A stretch of DNA of 64,000 nt from Clostridiales bacterium CCNA10 (GTDB lineage: Bacteria > Bacillota > Clostridia > Oscillospirales > Oscillospiraceae), in assembly GCA_003573975.1 (NCBI GenBank), contig AP018533.1, positions 1,612,001 through 1,676,000 of the forward strand, given 5' to 3'. The notes beneath the pieces were generated by a model. It was given only the letters and a program-made list of their open reading frames with translations, searched no databases and had not been told where the DNA came from. Both the position numbers and the translations under genes were made by a program. Within the stretch, counting starts at the first letter, position 1; every line of letters begins with the position of its first letter. Positions 46,895 to 56,398 of the stretch are shown here, piece after piece.

Positions 46895-47899
46895 CTATTT
46901 TACAGACCAGGCGGTTGGAATGAACAGTCTGCTGAACTGTTCAATGGCAAAAGGATCGGTCATGCCGGCGATGTAGTCGCAGACCGCCCGGTCCACCCCC
47001 TCCTCCAGGCGGATCTCCTGAAAGTCGGCGGGGAGGGCGTCCGGCTCGCGTCGGTAGTAGTCGAACAGGCGGCGGAGCATTTCCTGGGCCTTGCCCTCCT
47101 CCCCCTTGGCCAGGGGGTTGGTGTAGACGTTTTCAAACATGAACTCCCGCAGGACTGCCATGGCCTCGCCGACCTCCTCGGACTGCCGGATAGCGTCCTG
47201 TTCCCGGCTGGCCTGGATCACATCCAGCGCCAGGGCGTTGATCCGCTCTCCATGGGTGAAGCCCAGGATGCTGGAGACCTCAAGAGGGATGTCCATGGGA
47301 TAGATGACGCCCCCGCGGAGGGCGTCCTCAATGTCGTGGTTGATATAGGCGATCTGGTCAGCCAGGCGGACCACCTGGCCCTCCAGGGTGGCGGACTGCT
47401 GTCCTCTGGTGTGGCAGACGATGCCGTTGCGCACCTCCCAAGTCAGGTTCAGTCCGGCTCCATCCTTCTCCAGGCGGTCCACCACACGGAGGGACTGCTG
47501 GTAGTGGGCAAAGCCGCCGGGCATCAGATCGTTGAGCAGGCGCTCGCCGGCGTGGCCAAAGGGGGTGTGGCCCAGGTCGTGGCCCAGGGCGACTGCCTCC
47601 GTCAGGTCCTCGTTCAGGGCGAGGGCCCGGGCGATGGTGCGGGCGATGCGGCTGACCTCCAGGGTGTGGGTCATGCGGGTGCGGTAGTGGTCCCCCTGGG
47701 GCTGAAGAAAGACTTGGGTCTTGTGCTTGAGGCGGCGGAACGCCTTGCTGTACACGATGCGGTCGGTGTCCCGCTGAAAGCAGGTGCGGATCCCGCACTC
47801 CGCCTCCGGACGGGCCCGGCCTCTGGTCTGTGCGGCCCGGCAGGCGTGGGGGGAGAGGGTTACTGCCTCCAGTTGCTCCTGCTGCTGTCGAAGCTCCAT
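46895..47899 (-). CDS. dgt: dGTP triphosphohydrolase-like HD protein
   Basis: dNTP triphosphohydrolase of the HD superfamily, 334 residues. H...HD...D pattern: RMTHTLEVSRIART, ALGHDLGHTPFGHAGE and later DQIAYINHDIEDAL. AGGAGGCG precedes the start. It leads the unit with dnaG and rpoD, 40 bases before dnaG. Upstream on the minus strand an extended -10 (TGGTATATG, 47958-47950) is the best promoter candidate. Confidence 0.93.
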   Translation of the reverse strand: MELRQQQEQLEAVTLSPHACRAAQTRGRARPEAECGIRTCFQRDTDRIVYSKAFRRLKHKTQVFLQPQGDHYRTRMTHTLEVSRIARTIARALALNEDLTEAVALGHDLGHTPFGHAGERLLNDLMPGGFAHYQQSLRVVDRLEKDGAGLNLTWEVRNGIVCHTRGQQSATLEGQVVRLADQIAYINHDIEDALRGGVIYPMDIPLEVSSILGFTHGERINALALDVIQASREQDAIRQSEEVGEAMAVLREFMFENVYTNPLAKGEEGKAQEMLRRLFDYYRREPDALPADFQEIRLEEGVDRAVCDYIAGMTDPFAIEQFSRLFIPTAWSVK

Positions 47900-48005
47900 G
47901 GGAAAACGCCTCCTTCCCGGATGGGTGTACGTTTCAGGTCAACTTTCCACATATACCATATACGCAAAACAGGGCGAATTTCCTTCCTCAAAAGAAAAAA
48001 TTTTT

Positions 48006-49397
48006 TCAAGGCAGAAATTTCCGCAGCAGCTTCTCCTTCCAGGGGGCGTATGGCCGGTATCGAACGGGAAGATCGGGGCCTGCGCCTTTTTTCAGGATGC
48101 TCTTGGGGTGGGAGAAGGTCTCAAAGCTGGCGCGGCCGTGGTAGCTGCCCATACCGCTGGCCCCAACCCCGCCAAAGGGCAGATAGGGGGTGGAGAGGTG
48201 GACCACCGTGTCGTTGACACAGCCGCCGCCGAAGGGGATCCGGTCCAAAATCGCCCGCTCCACCTCCCGGCTTTTGGTAAAGAGGTAGAGGGCCAGGGGG
48301 CGGGGCCTGTCCTGGACAAAAGAGACGGCCTCCTCCAGCGTATCAAAGGGCAGCAGAGGGAGGATCGGGCCGAAGATCTCCTCCTGCATCACCGGGGCGT
48401 CGGGGGAGGGGGGAAGGACCAGGGTGGGGGCCATCCGGCCGCCGCCGGTCTGACCGCCGCAGAGTACCTGACAGCCCTCCAGCAGCCCCTCCAGGCGGCG
48501 GAGGTGGGCGGCGTTGACGATGCGGGGGTAGTCGGGACAGGCGAGAGGGTCCGTTCCCAGCTGAGCGGTCAGCTCTGCTTGGAGCAGACGGATCAGTTCC
48601 GGAAGTACATCTCTCTGGACCAAAACATAGTCGGGAGCTACACAGGTTTGTCCACTGTTGAGCAGTTTTCCGAAAAGGATCCGTCGGGCGGCCAGAGCCA
48701 GATCTGCATCCTTGGTTACGATCACTGGACTTTTGCCCCCCAACTCCAGGGTCACTGGGGTGAGACGGGCAGCGGCCCGCTCCATGACAATGCGGCCCAC
48801 AGTGGGACTGCCGGTGAAAAAGATATAGTCGAAGGGCAAATCCAGCAGGGCCTGATTTTCTGCGCATTCCCCCTCCACCACGGCGGCCAGCTCCGGGGGC
48901 AGGGATCGAGCAACCAGCTCCGCCAGAGCACGGGAGCAGGCGGGGGCATAGGCCGACGGCTTGAGCACCGCGCAGTTTCCGGCGGACAAGGCGCCGATCA
49001 GAGGCATCAGGGACAGCTGGATCGGGTAGTTCCATGGGGACAGGATGAGCACCGAGCCGTAGGGCTCCGGGCGGACCGTGCTCCGGGCCGGAAAGTGGGC
49101 CAGCGGGGTGGGGACACGCCGGGGGCGGGTCCAGCGGCCCAGATGCTTTAGATGGAACCGCAGCTCCTCCCGCACCAGGCCGAGCTCCGTCATATAGCCC
49201 TCGAAGGACGGCTTGCCCAGGTCCGCCTCCAGGGCGGCGAGCAGAGCGCCCTCCTGGTCTGTCAGTCCCTGGAGCAGACTCTCCAGGGCGCGCCGGCGGG
49301 CGGGGAGTGGCAAGGTAGCGCCGGAGCGGAAATAGGCCCTCTGGCGGGCGGTGACATCGGACAGATCCAAAAATACTTCCTCCTTGTCCCCGGTCAC
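48006..49397 (-). CDS. Aldehyde dehydrogenase (class 3-like)
   Basis: NAD(P)-dependent aldehyde oxidation, 463 residues. Catalytic Cys252 in NSGQTCVAPDYV, the general-base glutamate in VTLELGGKSPVIV, and FTGSPTVGRIV are visible; PFGGVGASGMGSYHGRASFE and the C-terminal basic tail recall fatty-aldehyde/YwdH-type enzymes. The start is GTG at 49397, overlapping the rodA stop in GTGA, which excludes the longer reading frame into rodA. Its tie to a cell-shape gene is unusual. Confidence 0.9.
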   Translation of the reverse strand: MTGDKEEVFLDLSDVTARQRAYFRSGATLPLPARRRALESLLQGLTDQEGALLAALEADLGKPSFEGYMTELGLVREELRFHLKHLGRWTRPRRVPTPLAHFPARSTVRPEPYGSVLILSPWNYPIQLSLMPLIGALSAGNCAVLKPSAYAPACSRALAELVARSLPPELAAVVEGECAENQALLDLPFDYIFFTGSPTVGRIVMERAAARLTPVTLELGGKSPVIVTKDADLALAARRILFGKLLNSGQTCVAPDYVLVQRDVLPELIRLLQAELTAQLGTDPLACPDYPRIVNAAHLRRLEGLLEGCQVLCGGQTGGGRMAPTLVLPPSPDAPVMQEEIFGPILPLLPFDTLEEAVSFVQDRPRPLALYLFTKSREVERAILDRIPFGGGCVNDTVVHLSTPYLPFGGVGASGMGSYHGRASFETFSHPKSILKKGAGPDLPVRYRPYAPWKEKLLRKFLP

Positions 49398-50581
49398 TGG
49401 ATGGCCCGGTCCCTCAGCCAGCTGGGGAGGGCCCTGGCCTTGATGCTGGATACGATGCCCATGGCGGCGTACAGTGTGAGGATGGACGAGCCGCCGTAGC
49501 TGACAAAGGGCAGGGTGAGCCCCATCACAGGAAAGACGAACAGGCACATCCCCACATTGGCGGCGATCTGGATGATGAGCATCCCGGCCATCCCAACGGC
49601 CACATAGGCGTGGAAAGGGGAACTGGCGTTCCGGGCGACCCAGAGGCAGCGGAGGATGACCAGCGCCAGCAGAAGGAGCAGGGCCAGGCAGCCGATCATG
49701 CCCAGTTCCTCGCCGCACACGGCGAAGATGAAGTCAGTATGCCGGGCGGGCAGGGTGGAGGCGTGCTCAGACTGGGTCATGTTCCCGTGGAGGTAGCCCT
49801 GGCCGAACAGCTGCCCGGAGCCCAAAGCCAGGATGGAGCGGGTCTGCTGAAAACCGATCCCCTGGGGGTCGTAGGAGTGGTCGAACAGCACCCGGAAGCG
49901 CTTGACCAGGTACAGGCTGTCCCAGGCCGCCGTGTTGGGCAGAATAAAGATCCACAGCACGGCAAAACCGATGACCAAGGCGCTGCCCGCCAGCAGGAAC
50001 CAGCGCTTTTTGACTCCGGCGCCCCAGGCCATAACGGCGAAAATGAACAGATAGACCACACACATCCCCATATCGCCGCAGATTCCGGCGATCAGGGCCA
50101 GCATGAAGGCGGCGTGGCCGCCGATCTGGACCAGGGAGGGGAGGGAGCTGATGCTCTGCCCACGGTCCTGAATCTTGGTGATCTGGAGGGAAAGGAGCAG
50201 GATGAAGGGGATCTTGATGATCTCATTGGGCTGGATCTCCAGGGGAAAGCCCGGGATGTCCAGCCAGTTCAGGTTCCCTGAGTTGTGGTCGTTGCCCAGG
50301 GGGGTGAGCAGCAGGAGCAGGAAGAACACACTGCCCCCAAAGAGCCACTTCCAGTTTTTCTCCACAAACAGCTGAAAGTCCACGAAGGTGCACAGCAGGT
50401 AGACCGCGACACCCAGGAGGATGGCGACGCACTGGATGACCACCGGGCGGTTGTTCTGATTGTACCGGGTGGCGGAGAAGATCAGCGCCACACCGAAGCC
50501 GCTGGTCAGCAGGCAGAGGGACAGGAGCACCAGATCCCCCTTTTTCAAAAACTCATGGAGTGGAGAGAATAGGGTCCGCAC
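49394..50581 (-). CDS. rodA: Rod shape-determining protein RodA (SEDS glycosyltransferase)
   Basis: Peptidoglycan polymerase of the SEDS family, 395 residues, ten helices. Family motifs: LEIQPNEIIKIPFILLL, ALGSGQLFGQG near the loop, HTDFIFAVCGEELG and the end VMGLTLPFVSYGGSSIL. GTG at 50581 follows AGGAGGGG and is preferred to a start 45 bases upstream. It may equally be an FtsW/SpoVE paralogue; length and lack of tail favour RodA. Confidence 0.9.
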   Translation of the reverse strand: MRTLFSPLHEFLKKGDLVLLSLCLLTSGFGVALIFSATRYNQNNRPVVIQCVAILLGVAVYLLCTFVDFQLFVEKNWKWLFGGSVFFLLLLLTPLGNDHNSGNLNWLDIPGFPLEIQPNEIIKIPFILLLSLQITKIQDRGQSISSLPSLVQIGGHAAFMLALIAGICGDMGMCVVYLFIFAVMAWGAGVKKRWFLLAGSALVIGFAVLWIFILPNTAAWDSLYLVKRFRVLFDHSYDPQGIGFQQTRSILALGSGQLFGQGYLHGNMTQSEHASTLPARHTDFIFAVCGEELGMIGCLALLLLLALVILRCLWVARNASSPFHAYVAVGMAGMLIIQIAANVGMCLFVFPVMGLTLPFVSYGGSSILTLYAAMGIVSSIKARALPSWLRDRAIQ

Positions 50582-50654
50582 GGCGTCCCCTCCTTTTCTT
50601 TTGAATACGGCCCTATATTTTATCACTTTTTTGTGGAAAGGTAAACCGGAACTG

Positions 50655-50663
50655 TGCTATAAT
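50655..50663 (+). promoter_or_regulatory. Extended -10 promoter of tsaE
   Basis: TGCTATAAT with a perfect TATAAT at 50658-50663, 44 bases before tsaE. The preceding 12-mer context CTGTGCTATAAT is identical to that upstream of the DUF4317 gene. No clear -35. Confidence 0.6.
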
Positions 50664-50706
50664 CAGAGAGAATTCGGAAAACAAACTGTGAACACGGGGG
50701 AAAGAC

Positions 50707-51135
50707 ATGGAATATTGTTCCAATAGTGCGGAGGAGACTGAGGCCCTGGGGGCGGAATTGGCCGTCCGGCTGCGCCCCGGGGACGTGGTGGCCTATACCG
50801 GGGATCTGGGGGCGGGAAAGACCGCCTTTACCCGGGGGATCGCCCGGGGGCTTGGGATTCCGGAGGGGGTGACCAGCCCCACCTTTACCATTGTCAACGA
50901 GTATGAGGGTGGGCGGCTGCCGTTGTTCCACTTTGATCTATACCGGCTGGGCGACCCTGAGGAGCTGTTCGACATCGGCTGGGAGGACTACCTGGCCCGG
51001 GGCGGCGTGTGCGCCGTGGAGTGGAGCGAGAACGTGGCCGACGCCCTGGAGGACGAGCCCATCCGGGTGGACATCCGCCGGGGGGAGCACGACGGACAGC
51101 GCGTGATCTCTATCCGAAACGCGCCGGAGTTGTGA
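50707..51135 (+). CDS. tsaE: tRNA t6A ATPase TsaE
   Basis: ATPase subunit of the complex making threonylcarbamoyl-adenosine at tRNA position 37. 142 residues with Walker A GDLGAGKT (32-39), VTSPTFTIVNEYEG and FHFDLYRLGDPEEL. The partner tsaB follows after 64 bases; tsaD is not in the window. Confidence 0.95.
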   Translation: MEYCSNSAEETEALGAELAVRLRPGDVVAYTGDLGAGKTAFTRGIARGLGIPEGVTSPTFTIVNEYEGGRLPLFHFDLYRLGDPEELFDIGWEDYLARGGVCAVEWSENVADALEDEPIRVDIRRGEHDGQRVISIRNAPEL

Positions 51136-51199
51136 CCGGACATAAGACCGATTTTCGGAAGATCGGGTCAAAACTGCAAGAAAAGTGTGTGATGAAACC

Positions 51200-51925
51200 A
51201 TGAAAATACTGGCGTTGGAGTCCTCCGCCACAGCCTGCTCCGCGGCGCTGTGGGGGGAGGAGGGGCTCATTACCCAGAGCTTTCAAAACAGCGGCCTGAC
51301 CCACAGCCGCACCCTGCTGCCCATGGTCCGGGACCTGCTGAACAACTGCGGGACCGGGCTGGAGCAGGTGGACGTGATCGCGGTGGCGGTGGGACCGGGC
51401 TCCTTTACCGGGCTGCGCATCGGCGTGTCCACCGCCAAGGGCCTGGCCTGGGCGGAGGACAAGGACTGCGCCCCCTGCTCCACCCTGGAGTCCATGGCCT
51501 GGCCCCTGGCATTTTTCCGGGACGCAGTCATCGTCTGCGCCATGGACGCCCGGCGGAAGCAGGTCTATAACGCCCTGTTTCAGGCCGACGGGGAGCGCCT
51601 GATCCGCCTGGCCCCCGACCGGGCCATCTCCCTGGAGGAGCTGGGGGAGGAACTGAAAAAAATCAAAAAGCGGAAAATAGTCGTTGGAGATGGGGCAAAG
51701 CTGTGTTATAATGCACTTCGAGAACAGGACAGCCAGATGGAGCTGGCTCCCGAGCCCCTGCGGATGCAGAGTGCCCAGGGGGTGGCCCGGGCGGCCCTGG
51801 AACAGATCCGTGCCGGCAGGCTGGTGAAGGGCAGGGAGTTGGTCCCGGTCTATCACCGGCTGTCCCAGGCGGAGCGCGAACGGCTGGAACGGGAGCGGCA
51901 GAGCCGCGACAACCAAAACAAATAA
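51200..51925 (+). CDS. tsaB: tRNA t6A protein TsaB
   Basis: Catalytically inactive ASKHA paralogue that scaffolds TsaD in t6A synthesis. 241 residues: [48 protein letters not shown] and [13 protein letters not shown] are characteristic. ATG 51200 gives the standard MKILALES beginning. The Arg-rich C-terminal tail ([12 protein letters not shown]) is low-complexity. Confidence 0.95.
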   Translation: MKILALESSATACSAALWGEEGLITQSFQNSGLTHSRTLLPMVRDLLNNCGTGLEQVDVIAVAVGPGSFTGLRIGVSTAKGLAWAEDKDCAPCSTLESMAWPLAFFRDAVIVCAMDARRKQVYNALFQADGERLIRLAPDRAISLEELGEELKKIKKRKIVVGDGAKLCYNALREQDSQMELAPEPLRMQSAQGVARAALEQIRAGRLVKGRELVPVYHRLSQAERERLERERQSRDNQNK

Positions 51926-51939
51926 AGGGGTTTATTGTG

Positions 51940-52581
51940 ATGTTCGAAAACGACAACAAAGTACACATTTTGGACCATCCTCTGCTTCAGCACAAGCTGA
52001 GCATCCTTCGGGATGAGCGGACCGGTGTGAAGGAGTTCCGGGAGATCGTCTCTGAGATCGCCGCCCTGGAGTGCTATGAGGCTACCCGGGATCTGCCCAC
52101 CGAGGAGGTGGAGATCAAGACTCCTGTGGCTACCGGCACTTTCCAGGTGCTGGCCGGGAAGAAGCTGGCCATTGTTCCCATCCTCCGGGCCGGCCTGGGC
52201 ATGGTGGATGGGATCCTGGACCTGATCCCCTCTGCCAAGGTGGGGCATATCGGCTTGTACCGGGATCCTGAGACCCATCAGCCCGTGGAGTACTACTGCA
52301 AGATGCCCTCTGATATTTCCGAGCGGGATGTGATCGTGCTGGATCCCATGCTGGCCACCGGCGGGTCCGCCTCTGCGGCCATCACCTTCATCAAGGGCTA
52401 CGGCTGCAAGCACATCAAGCTGATGAATGTCTTGGCCGCCCCCGAGGGGATCCAGGTGATTCGCCGCGACCACCCCGACGTGGACATCTATGTGGCCGGC
52501 GTGGACGAAAAGCTCAACGAGCACGCCTATATCGTCCCCGGCCTGGGCGACGCCGGCGACCGCATCTTCGGCACCAAGTAA
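51940..52581 (+). CDS. upp: Uracil phosphoribosyltransferase
   Basis: Salvages uracil to UMP with PRPP. 213 residues. [33 protein letters not shown], the PRPP site [15 protein letters not shown], and the uracil pocket [12 protein letters not shown] are all present. ATG 51940 is favoured over GTG 51937 by spacing to AAAGGGG. Followed by a terminator. Confidence 0.97.
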   Translation: MFENDNKVHILDHPLLQHKLSILRDERTGVKEFREIVSEIAALECYEATRDLPTEEVEIKTPVATGTFQVLAGKKLAIVPILRAGLGMVDGILDLIPSAKVGHIGLYRDPETHQPVEYYCKMPSDISERDVIVLDPMLATGGSASAAITFIKGYGCKHIKLMNVLAAPEGIQVIRRDHPDVDIYVAGVDEKLNEHAYIVPGLGDAGDRIFGTK

Positions 52582-52606
52582 CAGCTGACCAAAATAGACA
52601 CCAGAC

Positions 52607-52646
52607 ATCCCCGGCGATTTGAAATCGCCGGGGATCCGTCTTTTCT
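52607..52646 (+). terminator. Terminator after upp
   Basis: Stem ATCCCCGGCGATTT / AATCGCCGGGGAT (52607-52620 with 52623-52635), then CCGTCTTTTCTG. Confidence 0.75.
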
Positions 52647-52704
52647 GTCCCAGGCACCCACGCGCCCCTCCGTGCATAGAAAAAGAGAAAGGAGGGGAGC
52701 GGAT

Positions 52705-53205
52705 ATGGAACATCTGCTGCGATATGACCGGCCGGCGGCGGTGGCCTATGCCCACCGCTGGGCCTATGGCCGGAATCCCCGGTACTACGACTATGAGCGG
52801 GTGGGGGGAGACTGCACCAGCTTTGCCTCCCAATGTCTGTACGCCGGGGCGGGGATCATGAACCTCACGCGGGACCTGGGCTGGTACTATCTGGACGGCA
52901 ACCACAAGGCCCCAGCCTGGACGGGCGTGCCCTACTTCTACCGATTTCTGACCCGGAGCGCGCCCAGCCGGGGCCCGGTGGGGGTCCCGGCTCCGCCGGA
53001 GCTGCTGCTTCCGGGGGACTTTGTCCAGCTTCGGTTTGATGCACCTGAGTTTGGACATACTCCTGTGGTGGTGGAGGTGGGCAGTCCGCCCGCTCTGGAC
53101 AGGATCCTGGTGGCGGCCCACAGCCAGGACGCGGACCTCCGCCCTCTAAGTACCTACTCCTTCCGGGAGATCCGGGGGATCCATATTCTGGGCGTGCGCT
53201 CTTGA
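52705..53205 (+). CDS. Amidase-domain protein (amidase_6 type)
   Basis: 166 residues, almost entirely one putative peptidoglycan amidase domain: YDRPAAVAYAHRWAYGRN, then VGGDCTSFASQCLYAG with the likely nucleophile Cys37, PAWTGVPYFYRF, and GHTPVVVEV holding the His. No signal peptide is seen, so it may act in the mother cell or spore rather than being secreted by Sec. AAGGAGGGG precedes ATG 52705. Stands alone. Confidence 0.85.
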   Translation: MEHLLRYDRPAAVAYAHRWAYGRNPRYYDYERVGGDCTSFASQCLYAGAGIMNLTRDLGWYYLDGNHKAPAWTGVPYFYRFLTRSAPSRGPVGVPAPPELLLPGDFVQLRFDAPEFGHTPVVVEVGSPPALDRILVAAHSQDADLRPLSTYSFREIRGIHILGVRS

Positions 53206-53375
53206 ACTCATATCTGTCCTTGTGCAGAGGACACAGCGATGAAGAAATGTTGTCCTTAGCTGTACATTTTTGAATCACAGCATAAAATTTGAAGTTTTTA
53301 TGAACAAAACAAGCATAAAGAAACTGTTAAAAATATAGAAAATTTAGGGTGAAGAGCGTTTTTTGATGAATTTAC

Positions 53376-53404
53376 TTGGCATCTTTCCGGTTTCGTGCTA
53401 TGCT
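53376..53404 (+). promoter_or_regulatory. Promoter of the serine utilisation operon
   Basis: TTGGCA (53376-53381), 17-base spacer, TATGCT (53399-53404) with an upstream TG. It sits at the end of an AT-rich 250-base intergenic region that otherwise holds nothing recognised. Confidence 0.7.
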
Positions 53405-53459
53405 TGCAGAACCTTCACAGGAAGGAACTGGTTATCTAAAACGAGAGGAAGTAAGCAGC

Positions 53460-54662
53460 ATGGGAAAAAAGAAAAAACTGGGCCTTGTGCCCAAACTGAT
53501 CATTGGCATCATATTGGGCATCCTGATCGGATCCTTCTGCCCTGAAATCGTCTGCCGGATCGTGGTGACCGCCTCCGGCCTGTTCAGCACGTTCCTGAAA
53601 TTCGTGATCCCCATGATGATCCTGGCGTATGTCACCATGGGAATCGCAGACTTGTCCCAGGGGGCCGGAAAGCTGCTGGCCATCACGGCGGGGCTGTCCT
53701 ACGGCTCCACCCTGATCGCCGGCTCCTGTGCGTTCCTGGTGGCGATCACTCTGTTCCCCAGCTTCATGGACGCCTCCGCCTTGGAGCAGATCGCCGCCAC
53801 CGCGGGCAACTCCGTGGCCTCCCTGTTCAGCATCTCCGTGACTCCCATCCTGGACACCCTGGCCGCCGTGCTGCTGGCCTTCATCCTGGGTCTGTCCCTG
53901 TCCGCCATGAAGGGGAAGGAGATCGGCGACACCCTGTACAACGCTATCAAGGACTTCTCCACCATCATCGACAAGGTGCTCCATGTGGCCATCGTCCCCT
54001 TGCTGCCCCTGTACATCTGCGGAACCTTTGTGGACATGACCCACTCCGGCAAGACTTTCGTGATTCTGGGCATCCTATGGAAGGTGTTCCTGGTGGTCAT
54101 CGCCATGCACCTGCTGTACTTGGTGTTCGCTTTTGTGGTGGCCGGAGGCATCAGCCACAAGAATCCGGTCACCCTGCTGAAAAACCAGATCCCCGGCTAT
54201 ACCACCGCCCTGGGCACCCAGTCCTCCGCCGCCACCATCCCGGTGAACCTCCAGTGCGCCGAGGCGGACGGTATCTCCCAGGAGATCCGCAACTTCGTGG
54301 TGCCCCTGTGTGCCAACATCCACATGGCCGGCTCCATGATCACCATCACCTCCTGTGCCACTGCGGTGTGTTTGATGAACGATCTGCCCATCAGCCTGGC
54401 TACGGTGGTCCCCTTCATTGCCACCCTGGGTATCGCGATGGTGGCTTCTCCCGGTGCGCCGGGCGGCTCTATTATGACCGCGCTTCCCTTCCTGTACATG
54501 GTGTTCGGACCTGAGGCCGGCGATGTGAACGGCCCCATCTGTGCCATCATGGTGGCCCTGTACATCACACAGGACTCTTTCGGCACCGCCTGCAACGTCT
54601 CCGGCGACAACGCCATCGGCGTCATTGTGGACACCATCAACCGTAAGCTGTCCAAGGCATAA
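53460..54662 (+). CDS. Dicarboxylate/amino acid:cation symporter, probably for serine
   Basis: 400 residues, DAACS (SstT/GltP-like) membrane symporter. Hairpin HP1-like TALGTQSSAATIPVNLQ and helix-7/HP2 segments (VVPLCANIHMAGSMITIT; FIATLGIAMVASPGAPGG; ITQDSFGTACNVSGDNAIG) carry the Na+ and substrate sites. ATG 53460 starts a basic MGKKKK N-terminus. The two subunits of serine dehydratase follow directly, suggesting serine (or threonine) as substrate; SstT proteins are Na+/serine symporters. Confidence 0.88.
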   Translation: MGKKKKLGLVPKLIIGIILGILIGSFCPEIVCRIVVTASGLFSTFLKFVIPMMILAYVTMGIADLSQGAGKLLAITAGLSYGSTLIAGSCAFLVAITLFPSFMDASALEQIAATAGNSVASLFSISVTPILDTLAAVLLAFILGLSLSAMKGKEIGDTLYNAIKDFSTIIDKVLHVAIVPLLPLYICGTFVDMTHSGKTFVILGILWKVFLVVIAMHLLYLVFAFVVAGGISHKNPVTLLKNQIPGYTTALGTQSSAATIPVNLQCAEADGISQEIRNFVVPLCANIHMAGSMITITSCATAVCLMNDLPISLATVVPFIATLGIAMVASPGAPGGSIMTALPFLYMVFGPEAGDVNGPICAIMVALYITQDSFGTACNVSGDNAIGVIVDTINRKLSKA

Positions 54663-54688
54663 TTATACCCTGCCCTGAGGAGGCTTCT

Positions 54689-55348
54689 ATGAACGTATTT
54701 GACATCATTGGGCCGGTGATGATCGGTCCATCCAGCTCCCACACCGCCGGCGCGGTCCGCCTGGGCCGGGTGGCGTGGAAGATCCTGGGGGACAAGGTGG
54801 TAAAGGCGGACATCACGCTGTCCGGTTCCTTTGCCCAGACTTACCGGGGCCACGGCACGGACAAGGCCCTCATTGCCGGCGTGATGGGGATGGACTCGGA
54901 TGACGAGCGGATCCGCCATTCCCTCCAGCTGGCGAAGGAGGGCGGCATGGAGTTTGCTTTCCATGAGACTGAGATCCCGGGCGCCCACCCCAACACCGCG
55001 CGGGTCACGGTGACCGGAGCCCAGGGGGGCACCGCCGTGATTCAGGGGGCCTCCATCGGAGGCGGTAACATCCTGATCACGGAGATCAACGGGATGGCAG
55101 TCTCCTTCACGGGGCAGTACAACACCCTGTTGGTGCTCCACTATGACAAGCCGGGCACCATTGCGGCGGTGACCAACTTCATGGCCTATTCCGAGGTCAA
55201 CATCGGAAATTTCCGCCTCTCCCGCCCCAAAAAGGGGGGCGAGGCCGTTATGACCATCGAGGTGGACGGCGACGTGTCCGACGCACTGATCAGCAGTTTA
55301 AGGATCCTGCCCAATATCATCAACGTGGTGTTGATCCGGGCGATTTGA
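54689..55348 (+). CDS. sdaAB: L-serine dehydratase, beta subunit
   Basis: Beta subunit of the iron-sulfur L-serine ammonia-lyase (serine to pyruvate and ammonia). 219 residues: VFDIIGPVMIGPSSSHTAGA, GSFAQTYRGHGTDKALIAG, then an ACT domain (TLLVLHYDKPGTIAAVTNF). GAGGAGGC precedes the start. The alpha subunit follows after 13 bases. Confidence 0.96.
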   Translation: MNVFDIIGPVMIGPSSSHTAGAVRLGRVAWKILGDKVVKADITLSGSFAQTYRGHGTDKALIAGVMGMDSDDERIRHSLQLAKEGGMEFAFHETEIPGAHPNTARVTVTGAQGGTAVIQGASIGGGNILITEINGMAVSFTGQYNTLLVLHYDKPGTIAAVTNFMAYSEVNIGNFRLSRPKKGGEAVMTIEVDGDVSDALISSLRILPNIINVVLIRAI

Positions 55349-55361
55349 GGAGGGTGGCACA

Positions 55362-56243
55362 ATGCTGGAATATTCTTCGATCGCGGAGCTCTGCCGGGCG
55401 GCGGAGCAGGCCGGGAGCACCATCTCCCAGACCGCCCTGGCCGATCAGGCGGAGCAGATGGAGCAGCCGGCCGACGTTTTGTATCAGCGCATGGCGGACA
55501 GTCTGGGTGTGATGCGCGACGCGGTCCGGGCGGGGATGGACCCGGAGCTGCGGTCCACCTCCGGCCTCACCGGCGGAGACGCGGCCAAAATGGCCCGCTA
55601 CGCGGAGCGGGGCGGGATCACCGGGACATTTCTCAACCGGGCGGTGGCCCGGGCCATCGCGGTTTCAGAGTACAACGCCGCCATGGGCAAGGTGGTGGCC
55701 GCCCCCACAGCGGGGTCCTGCGGCATCCTGCCTGGGACCATTGTCTCCATGCTGGAGGAGGGCCTGTGTGACGAGCGGGCCGCGGTCATGGCCCTGTTCA
55801 CCGCCGGGGCCATCGGCATGGTGATCGCTCAGCAGGCCTCCATCGCCGGGGCCCAGGGAGGATGTCAGGCGGAGTGCGGCTCCGCCTCCGCTATGGCCGC
55901 CGCGGCCCTGGTGGAGCTGTGCGGCGGAACGCCGGCCCAGTCCGCCCACGCCTGTGCCATGGCCATCAAGAACCAGCTGGGGCTGGTGTGCGACCCGGTG
56001 GCCGGCCTGGTGGAGATCCCCTGTATCAAACGCAACGTCTCTGGCATCGCCATCGCCTTCACTGCGGCGGAGATGGCCCTGGCGGGGATCGAGAGTAAGA
56101 TCCCCGCGGACGAGTGCATCCAGGCCATGCGGGCGGTGGGCGACTCCATGCCCTGCGCCCTGAAGGAGACGGCTCAAGGGGGACTTGCCATGACGCCAAC
56201 CGGAATAGAGCTGAAGCGAAAGGTGTTCGGTCCCACTGATTGA
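55362..56243 (+). CDS. sdaAA: L-serine dehydratase, alpha subunit
   Basis: Alpha, iron-sulfur subunit, 293 residues. Cluster cysteines lie in PTAGSCGILPG, GGCQAECGSASAM and the LVEIPCIKRN segment; STSGLTGGDAAKM is the N-terminal signature. Together with the symporter and the beta subunit it forms a serine uptake-and-fermentation unit. The 120 bases after it show no clear terminator. Confidence 0.96.
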   Translation: MLEYSSIAELCRAAEQAGSTISQTALADQAEQMEQPADVLYQRMADSLGVMRDAVRAGMDPELRSTSGLTGGDAAKMARYAERGGITGTFLNRAVARAIAVSEYNAAMGKVVAAPTAGSCGILPGTIVSMLEEGLCDERAAVMALFTAGAIGMVIAQQASIAGAQGGCQAECGSASAMAAAALVELCGGTPAQSAHACAMAIKNQLGLVCDPVAGLVEIPCIKRNVSGIAIAFTAAEMALAGIESKIPADECIQAMRAVGDSMPCALKETAQGGLAMTPTGIELKRKVFGPTD

Positions 56244-56363
56244 GCAGGTGTAAAACAGCGTCTTCTTTTGTGAACAGTCCGGAGAATACTTCTTGGGGCG
56301 GCCCGGGTCCAAGGGCAGAAAATCAAATCCAGAATTGCTCCCATAAAATCCGGGCTTCAACCC

Positions 56364-56392
56364 TTGACAACCTTTGAAAACTGTGATACAGT
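56364..56392 (+). promoter_or_regulatory. Promoter of the T-box/tyrS operon
   Basis: TTGACA (56364-56369), 17-base spacer, TACAGT (56387-56392) with TGA just before it, placing transcription start near 56399. Confidence 0.8.
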
Positions 56393-56398
56393 TCCCTT

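Noticed and set aside
48006-49718. A 570-residue version of the aldehyde dehydrogenase
   Set aside because: The extra 107 N-terminal residues run through rodA in another frame and are low-complexity; the GTG at 49397 gives the family length.
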